A stretch of DNA of 11,361 nt from Ectocarpus siliculosus (Eukaryota; Sar; Phaeophyceae; Ectocarpales; Ectocarpaceae): assembly GCA_000310025.1 (NCBI GenBank), contig FN649004.1, positions 3,424 to 14,784 on the forward strand, read 5' to 3'. The position numbers were made by a program, and so were the translations under genes. Below are positions 6,952 to 11,361 of this stretch, one piece after another; within the stretch, counting starts at the first letter, position 1; each line of letters opens with the position of its first letter. The notes under the pieces were generated by a model that saw only the letters and a program-made list of their open reading frames with translations, searched no databases and was not told the DNA's origin.

Positions 6952-7648
6952 CGTTTTTTGTTAAAATACATCATGGCGGTACGCCATTGAAATGCAAAGC
7001 CGCTGCGGCCCGCCAACGGCCCGCGGTTCTAGTGGGGTCTCGCTTCTCCGTGCGTGAATAAAGACCCCACCGCACCGGTTACATGTCCCGCCTGGAAGTA
7101 CCACCCCCTGACCGTCTTCAGGGCTCCTGTCACCCTCATTGGTGCCCCTACCTTCGCGTTCCTCTCCCCCCCACCACGCATTTTCACCCATGGCACGTCG
7201 CGTATCGATATCCGCCGTCAACATCACCGCTTACTCCATCCGCTTCGGCCTACCCCCACCATCACATATGCCGTCATCACCATTGTCATCACTTCTGGTG
7301 CATTGATGCATACCCTTCTTCCATCTGCCTCATCCTCATCCAGTACCTCCGTTGGCAGCTCGTACCTCCAATACACCCTCATTTCCATGCACACCCCCGT
7401 CACTGCTCTCGTTGGCGCGTCAAGAAATACCGCCTCGAAGGATCCAGCATGGCAATGACGAAAGACGCCGCCTTTTTCTTACTTGCCACCTCTCCCGCCC
7501 CGTCCCCAAGATACCACTGCCACCTCCGTGCTTTGGCCAGCTGTGTTGCCTGGAGAAAATACATCTTGAACCACCTCCGTTGGACATTCCGTCCGACATA
7601 GTAGCCCGACCAAAGGGGAGTGCGGAAGTCTGTAACGTGTTGCGGACG
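6952..7648 (+). promoter_or_regulatory. pyrimidine-rich presumed promoter / 5'-UTR region
   Basis: From about 7080 to 7600 the plus strand is strongly C/T-rich with many CCACC, CATC and CCTC blocks. Long open frames here (7054-7458 and 7083-7601) consist of Pro/His/Ser/Thr readings that follow from this composition, and they are rejected as genes. The block ends in a consensus donor, ACG|GTAAGT (7649), upstream of the signal-peptide exon, so its 3' part is best read as a noncoding first exon. No TATA box or defined start site is visible. The transcription start is unknown. Confidence 0.35.
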
Positions 7649-7854
7649 GTAAGTAAGTCCAAATGGTTCCGACGGTTTTGAATGTTCAAGTTTCAACACG
7701 ACATTCTGTCGCCATCCAGACTAGTGTCCTCACGCTTGCCTTGTGATGGCGACGCGTCCACTTTTTCTCTTTTCCTTCTGTTTCTAGTGACACAAGGACT
7801 TTTCTTAAGTGTTCGTTCTGGACCGTTCTCTGCCCCCTGCCTGCTTTAATGCAG
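7649..7854 (+). other. presumed 5'-UTR intron with two alternative acceptors
   Basis: The donor is ACG|GTAAGTAAG at 7649. Two acceptors are possible. One ends at 7787 after a long C/T run (CTTTTCCTTCTGTTTCTAG). The other ends at 7854 after CCCCCTGCCTGCTTTAATGCAG. The introns would be 139 or 206 bases. Splicing to 7788 keeps an upstream ATG at 7849; splicing to 7855 removes it. Upstream sequence cannot supply coding sequence in the signal-peptide frame because of a stop at 7599-7601 in that register, which supports a UTR intron. Confidence 0.5.
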
Positions 7855-7926
7855 GAGGACCACAACGATGAAGACAATGGCGGCAGGGACGATGGGGATC
7901 GTGCCTATCGTGCTGCTTGCTCTTAG
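7849..7926 (+). CDS. possible overlapping upstream ORF (25 residues)
   Basis: ATG at 7849 to TAG at 7924, in a different frame from the main ATG at 7868 and overlapping it by 59 bases. The product would be very Asp/Glu-rich (EDHNDEDNGG) and is probably not functional as a protein. It exists in the mRNA only if the 7787 acceptor is used, because the ATG lies in the intron when the 7854 acceptor is used. If translated it would reduce initiation at 7868. Confidence 0.25.
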   Translation: MQEDHNDEDNGGRDDGDRAYRAACS

Positions 7927-10834
7927 TGGAACCTTGGCCTCCGCCGGCTCGGCTTTCAGTGGCAGTAGCGCTCACAACGAGGTATGATTGACTCTTGATG
8001 CGTTGCGGCATTGCGTCTTCAAACTGTTTTCAAACCACATGAACAGAAAGGAGCGAAAATGCTTCGCCATCTTAATATTGTTGGCGTTAGTTCTTCGCCT
8101 TTCAGTATTTTCTTGACGCAAAAGCTGGGGCCATACAGAATGAACCAAGTCAGCTTCAAGTGGCCGTTGTACAAGTGTTTCTTCGTGCTATTGCAAAGGT
8201 TTGCCAGTCATGCCTCAACATGCGTGTTGCTTTCCTTTCGAGCGCTTATCCTCTGTCAACAGGTTTAGAGCTCAATAGATTTCACGTGTTCACGGCGCCA
8301 ACGTGCCGCAGGCCATGTTAAGTATGGCAGCGCATCGCTGTCCACCCTCATTGTTTCGATGAAGCCTTATTGTAGAGGCCTCTGCACACCACTCGTGGTC
8401 ACGTGCGGCCTCAGGTACCTCAGGTGTAGGGTGGTGTCCTTCTCACCGCTTTGTTAGGTATGTGCCACATGTAGACACCAACGCCAGCGGCGGTGTTCGA
8501 CCTCTATTTTCGTTGAAGATCTGAGTTGTCACTGGGGAAGCGCTAGTTCGGACCTTTGCTTTGTTCGTCTTGATAAAATCGCACTACAGTTTGGCTTCCA
8601 CTTCATATTGGGTGGCTACCCAACGCTTTTTTCTCGCCGCGTTTTGGAGTATTGCCTGGTTTTTAACCTATAATGCTAAGGATGACAGCACGACAAATGC
8701 CGTTGACACAAGGCTTTAAATGCGGATGAAACCCTTGGCTCGGGCCACTGTTGAGACTACGCGCGCTGCGTCATAGGCAAGTAGAAGGACAAGATTTCTC
8801 CGGTTGAAGAGTACGTCGACGTGTTCGAAACCCTTGCTTGCTTAAACCGTTTTTGTCAACAGGGAAACGTCGAACTTCTCGCCGACAATGGAACGATCAA
8901 CATCAATTTGCGCAGCCTCCAGGCCGAAGGTACGAAGTAGAGGGGGCGACGAACGCCGACAACATGGTATGCTTGTCATCCCTAGTTGGTGAGAGCATGG
9001 CGACAACCATTGGCCATATGGCGCACGTGATCTATGGTGTCTTCCCCGTGTCTTCAAGCGCGCGTGTATTGAAGCAGACCCGATTATCCCAGAGTACCCT
9101 CTGTTCCTCTGCTACTCCCGACGCACGCGCCCCCTCTCTATGGTTTAAAAAGCCGCTCGTCTTTTGCAGCTGTAGACCAGAAATAGTCGACTTGACGCGG
9201 GGCTCCTTTGCTTGGGGTAGAGTGGTCGGCGCTTCAACGCTATACTCAGGTCGCGCCGAAGTGTTCTGGGGGTGACCTTCGGTTGGGCGGAAGGACGCCG
9301 CCACCGTTCATTTTGGTTGACCGCCGAAATGTCTCCATCGAATGGTCTCTCCACTTCCTGCAGACCCTTCTCCGCGGGCCTAATAATATTCACTACCGCC
9401 CCTCCTTGATCGATAACGTTTTGTGTGGAGATGATACTATGCCATATCGTCATCACTGCCCTCCGGAACCGGCCAATCAACTGAGAGTGCGACGGTGGCC
9501 GAAGCCAGCCCCACGCTCAGTAACAGGGCGCCGTGCAAGCGACTTCTGATTTTTGCATTCGGGATCGACTTGAGTGTGAAGCCGGCCTCAGGCTGAGAAA
9601 CAGGGCGCCATCCAAAGGACTTTGAATTTTTTTCGCACTCCGGACGCGCACAATAACGGGGCACGTAAAGTCTGTTGAGTCGCCCCAGGGTGTGTGGTAT
9701 CTCGTATCACGTACGATTTTTTTACGATTGTTTTCTTCACTTCTCGTCGGGTAGCGGTTCCCCGCGCGTGCTCCTAGGGCATGCGTGCGACCGCGTATGC
9801 CGCCACAGCTGAGCCGCGGCTGTCGTGCACAACACCGGCTGAAGAGAACGGTAGCAGTAGAGAAAGGATTCAGGGTTTCGCGGCACGCTTGGCGCGTCTC
9901 ATTCTCTTCAGCATCCACCTGACAAAGTGAGCCTCTACGACCAGATGTTGTTGCGTGCCAGCCAAGCGTGTTCCGCGCCTGGTGCCTCACCTCCAGCCCG
10001 AAGGAAAAAGACACTACTACGTCATGTGTCCACTTGTCTACGTTGGCCGATGCCCCAATCCTTCGACGTGCTCACGTACTTCGTTGTCCTCTCTCGCGCT
10101 CACGAGCATAACAGTCGACGACTACGGCCCACGCGTGCTCTCTTTGCTAGTATCCAGAAGGTATTGGGGGCACGCGAAATGTGCTCACATGTCTGTAGCC
10201 AACCGTAATGCGTTACAACTCTTTCCGTTTGAACCAACGTCAGTTTATTCCGTCTCCGACAACAGCTTCGCTTGTTAGTTTGCACCACGTCATGGCTCAT
10301 GTAACCGGGATGCCTGTCGCGCCCATTTGAAATCATTCTGATGTACGTCAGCGCATGTTGTCTTCATCTGCAGGACAGACATCGGCTATTTGACCGATCT
10401 GCAATTCACCACGTTTCGTACCGTCACGTTTTGCACATCTATGAGTGTGCTTTGCTTGACTAACTGTCGTATCTGTAAACCTTGATCAAGGTAAGCCGTG
10501 AGTCTCAAGCGAGATAGCTCGCCAAAGACGACGCCAAGTTCCAGGGGTGCACGATCGACCAATATATACGGTTTTTCCGCGTCTGCCGACTTTAACTCAC
10601 CTCTTCTAAGACGCCTGTGATTCAAATGACGTCTTCACCTCAAACGAGCAGTTGAGACGTGTGACGGCGGAATTGTCGGCATCCAGCAGAGCGATATATG
10701 CTGCTCCTCAAGCTGCGGATCTTGCGGAGGTACCGGGTGCACTTCCCGAGACGGTGGATCCGAAGCCTGCTGTGGTGGAGGAGTCAGGGCCTCCGGTCGC
10801 TTTTGCTCTGTTACGGGAGAAGCTCCCTGCATGA
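7868..10834 (+). CDS. spliced gene for a small secreted acidic protein, family unknown
   Basis: The simplest model joins 7868-7981, 8863-8929 and 10611-10834, giving 134 residues and TGA at 10832. Residues 1-26 form a classic signal peptide: Met-Lys start, hydrophobic core IVPIVLLAL, and an ASA site before GSAFSG. The 67-nt exon encodes GNVELLADNGTININ and ends in phase 1. The last exon starts with two bases of a codon, so phases match, and encodes an acidic, Ala/Glu/Pro/Val-rich tail (12 Asp/Glu against 6 Lys/Arg) with one Cys, ending ALLREKLPA. No membrane anchor or known domain is visible. All junctions are GT...AG: GAG|GTATGA, GTCAACAG|GGA, GAAG|GTACGA and CACCTCTTCTAAG|AC. I chose ATG 7868 because it gives the positive n-region; ATG 7877 is a second option. 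The 1.68-kb last intron may hide more exons. Function unknown; secretion is inferred. Confidence 0.5.
7982..8862 (+). other. intron 1 of the secreted-protein gene (881 bases)
   Basis: It runs from GTATGA to TTTTTGTCAACAG. A 39-base segment inside (8376-8414) is flanked by TTATTGTAG and GTACCT, is a multiple of three and is open in phase 0, so a small cassette exon is conceivable; nothing else supports it. A strong donor-like AG|GTATGT lies at 8459 without a convincing partner. An open frame at 8011-8268 has no splice logic and is probably chance. Confidence 0.45.
8863..8929 (+). other. exon 2 of the secreted-protein gene
   Basis: A 67-base exon between GTCAACAG and GAAG|GTACGAAG. It is open only in the frame that continues from the signal-peptide exon. 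Reading on past the donor meets TAG within four codons, so splicing is required for a longer product. It encodes 22 residues plus one base. Confidence 0.5.
9221..9549 (+). other. alternative internal/terminal exon candidate
   Basis: After a moderate acceptor (TTGCTTGGGGTAG, ending 9220) the sequence is open for 109 codons when entered in phase 1 from exon 2, ending in TGA at 9547. The reading is rich in Arg, Trp, His and Pro and looks less like a real protein than the 10611 exon. It could give an alternative C-terminus, or be chance. Its 3' end falls inside the 77-bp tandem repeat at 9501-9654. Confidence 0.15.
9501..9654. repeat. two diverged 77-bp tandem units
   Basis: The units start at GAAGCCAGCC (9501) and GAAGCCGGCC (9578). 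Both contain AACAGGGCGCC, then AAG-GACTT-TGA followed by TTTTTgca/TTTTTcgca and C-GGA-CG. Identity by eye is about 70 percent. The period is not a multiple of three. On the reverse strand both units encode a similar GALxLSxxxAS motif, but in different frames. Confidence 0.7.
9962..10160 (+). other. cassette exon candidate a
   Basis: Bounded by GTTGCGTGCCAG (weak pyrimidine tract) and a good donor CCAGAAG|GTATTG. Entered in phase 1 it is fully open and leaves phase 2. It reads VPHLQPEGKRHYYVMCP and then CPNPSTC. The HLQPEG stretch echoes SLQAEG across the exon 2 donor at the DNA level (CCTCCAGGCCGAAGG and CCTCCAGCCCGAAGG, one mismatch). A stronger acceptor ending at 9911 gives a different open frame of 83 codons in phase 0, which does not fit exon 2. 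Confidence is low because two frames are open. Confidence 0.2.
10374..10490 (+). other. cassette exon candidate b
   Basis: It has a very good acceptor (GTTGTCTTCATCTGCAG, ending 10373) and a very good donor (ATCAAG|GTAAGC at 10491), giving 117 bases. Entered in phase 2 (as left by candidate a) it reads TDIGYLTDLQFTTFR and remains open to a TGA at 10483-10485, just before the donor. A weak internal donor at 10475 (CT|GTAAAC) would avoid the stop and leave phase 1, matching the last exon. All frames contain a stop before 10490, so as a full exon it would terminate translation. It is either a poison exon, a remnant or a coincidence. Confidence 0.25.
10611..10834 (+). other. last coding exon of the secreted-protein gene
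   Basis: The acceptor is TTTAACTCACCTCTTCTAAG with a branch-point-like TTTAACTCAC. The exon is open from base 3 to TGA at 10832. It encodes ACDSNDVFTSNEQLRRV near the start, then SSRAIYAAPQAADLAEVPG and a Pro/Val/Glu-rich tail. Composition and low Cys/Trp/His content make it the most coding-like stretch of the window. A GTGAGC donor-like site follows four bases after the stop (10839), so a 3'-UTR intron is possible. Confidence 0.5.
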
Positions 10835-11136
10835 CCGGTGAGCCTATCGGAAACGCTCCCCCGAATTTGAGACCTCGGTCACCGCACATGTATGTGTTCC
10901 GTTCCGTGCCCTCACTCGGTTGTGAAGAGGTACTGCAGTTTTTTGTTTTCTTTCGAATTGCCTTGATTAATATTTCTGTGGCCTACGGAGGGAGACATCC
11001 CCCGTACCACACGTTCCGCACGGCACAAAGCCTCTGCGGTATCCTAACGTGTCTCTGCTTCTAAACACAAAATCTCCCTCCGAATACTACCAGACGGGAC
11101 GAAACTGTTGCACAGTAGCAGTCTCGGACGATTGAG
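10835..11136. other. presumed 3'-UTR and spacer
   Basis: It follows the stop codon. No poly-A signal can be assigned with confidence. An open frame from 10831 to 11064 overlaps the end of the gene in another frame and has no domain; I treat it as chance. Confidence 0.4.
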
Positions 11137-11224
11137 CCTCCCAATAGTACGCACACTACCATTCAGAAAACACCCCAATGCCTCCCAATGGTACGCACAC
11201 TACCATTCAGAAAACACCCCAATG
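11137..11224. repeat. two tandem 44-bp units
   Basis: The units at 11137-11180 and 11181-11224 start CCTCCCAAT and end CACCCCAATG. They differ at one position (A or G at the tenth base), so the duplication is recent. Confidence 0.95.
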
Positions 11225-11345
11225 CTACGCCATACTTCTACGTGGCAAACGGTTGCACCAATTCCGAGTCACAGAAATATTTAGATGCCTCTTCTAGGTG
11301 AGTCCTCACTCGTAACATCTCCCATCCCCCACCTTCGAAAGAAAA

Positions 11346-11361
11346 GGGGTGGGTGGGCGGG
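11346..11361 (+). other. G-quadruplex motif at window end
   Basis: GGGGTGGGTGGGCGGG consists of four G-runs with single-base loops, the most stable arrangement known for intramolecular quadruplexes. It may continue beyond the window. Confidence 0.7.

Noticed and set aside
7054-7601. Two overlapping Pro/His/Ser/Thr-rich frames
   Set aside because: The region is pyrimidine-rich, which removes stop codons on this strand and forces such residues. A 5'-UTR or promoter reading fits the donor at 7649 better.
7307-7648. Open frame running into the donor at 7649
   Set aside because: It contains no ATG in frame, and splicing to 7855 would lead it to a stop after 23 codons in the Asp-rich frame.
8823-8833. 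GTTCGAAACCC resembling a tRNA B box
   Set aside because: No matching A box, acceptor stem or anticodon arm could be folded upstream, and the site lies just before the exon 2 acceptor.
10386-10625. 79-codon reverse-strand frame with protein-like composition
   Set aside because: It is antisense to exon candidate b and to the acceptor of the last exon. The plus-strand splice signals explain this stretch better, and no family was recognised.
10374-10660. Cys spacing in cassette candidate b joined to the last exon, vaguely like a ZP-type C-terminal module
   Set aside because: It relies on a weak donor at 10475 and a few Cys and Phe residues; no other part of such a domain can be placed, so I do not claim it.
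1-11361. Bacterial-style operons, CRISPR arrays, rRNA genes or a known defence system
   Set aside because: No spaced direct-repeat array, no clustered long ORFs with ribosome-binding sites, and no rRNA signature were found; the window is eukaryotic in character.

Overview
The window looks like nuclear DNA from a eukaryote, most likely a protist or alga with intron-containing genes. It has eukaryote-style splice signals (GT...AG with long pyrimidine tracts), a leader-peptide exon followed by long introns, several microsatellites and many diverged repeat copies. I see no bacterial operon layout, no Shine-Dalgarno-led gene series, no rRNA or convincing tRNA, and no CRISPR array. Base composition is close to balanced. 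Coccidian apicomplexan or stramenopile (brown-alga-like) DNA would both fit; the sequence alone does not settle this.

Layout. Positions 1-479 hold two tandem copies of a roughly 260-bp repeat, each with an (ACA)n tract and ending in the near-perfect palindrome GGGCGCCTGGCGCCC. A third, diverged copy lies at 2671-2908. Positions 480-5600 are mostly gene-poor. They hold a 70-bp dispersed repeat (1546-1615 and 3621-3686), a local duplication (3426-3574 and 3746-3985), several perfect short hairpins, a poly-T run and a few open frames that look somewhat protein-like but have no identifiable domain. Positions 5600-6950 hold three modest plus-strand open frames (5665-5889, 6346-6630, 6779-6948). 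The last two share an EAEIK-coding repeat, and the first of those copies is one arm of a 20-bp inverted repeat.

The best-supported gene is on the plus strand from 7868 to 10834. A strong donor at 7649 and two good acceptors (7787 and 7854) suggest a 5'-UTR intron. The next exon carries a start codon and a textbook signal peptide, then a donor at 7982. A 67-nt exon (8863-8929) follows, and a phase-matched, acidic, Ala/Glu/Pro-rich exon (10611-10834) ends in TGA. The simplest product is a secreted protein of 134 residues whose family I do not recognise. The 1.68-kb gap before the last exon contains further splice-flanked open segments that may be cassette exons or remnants, so the internal structure is uncertain.

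After the gene there is a 44-bp tandem duplication (11137-11224) and, at the very end, a G-run motif that fits a G-quadruplex. No known multi-gene system is recognisable. The most interesting items are the secreted orphan gene with its splice-dependent upstream frame, the LTR-like tandem repeat, and the 20-bp inverted repeat at 6595-6651.
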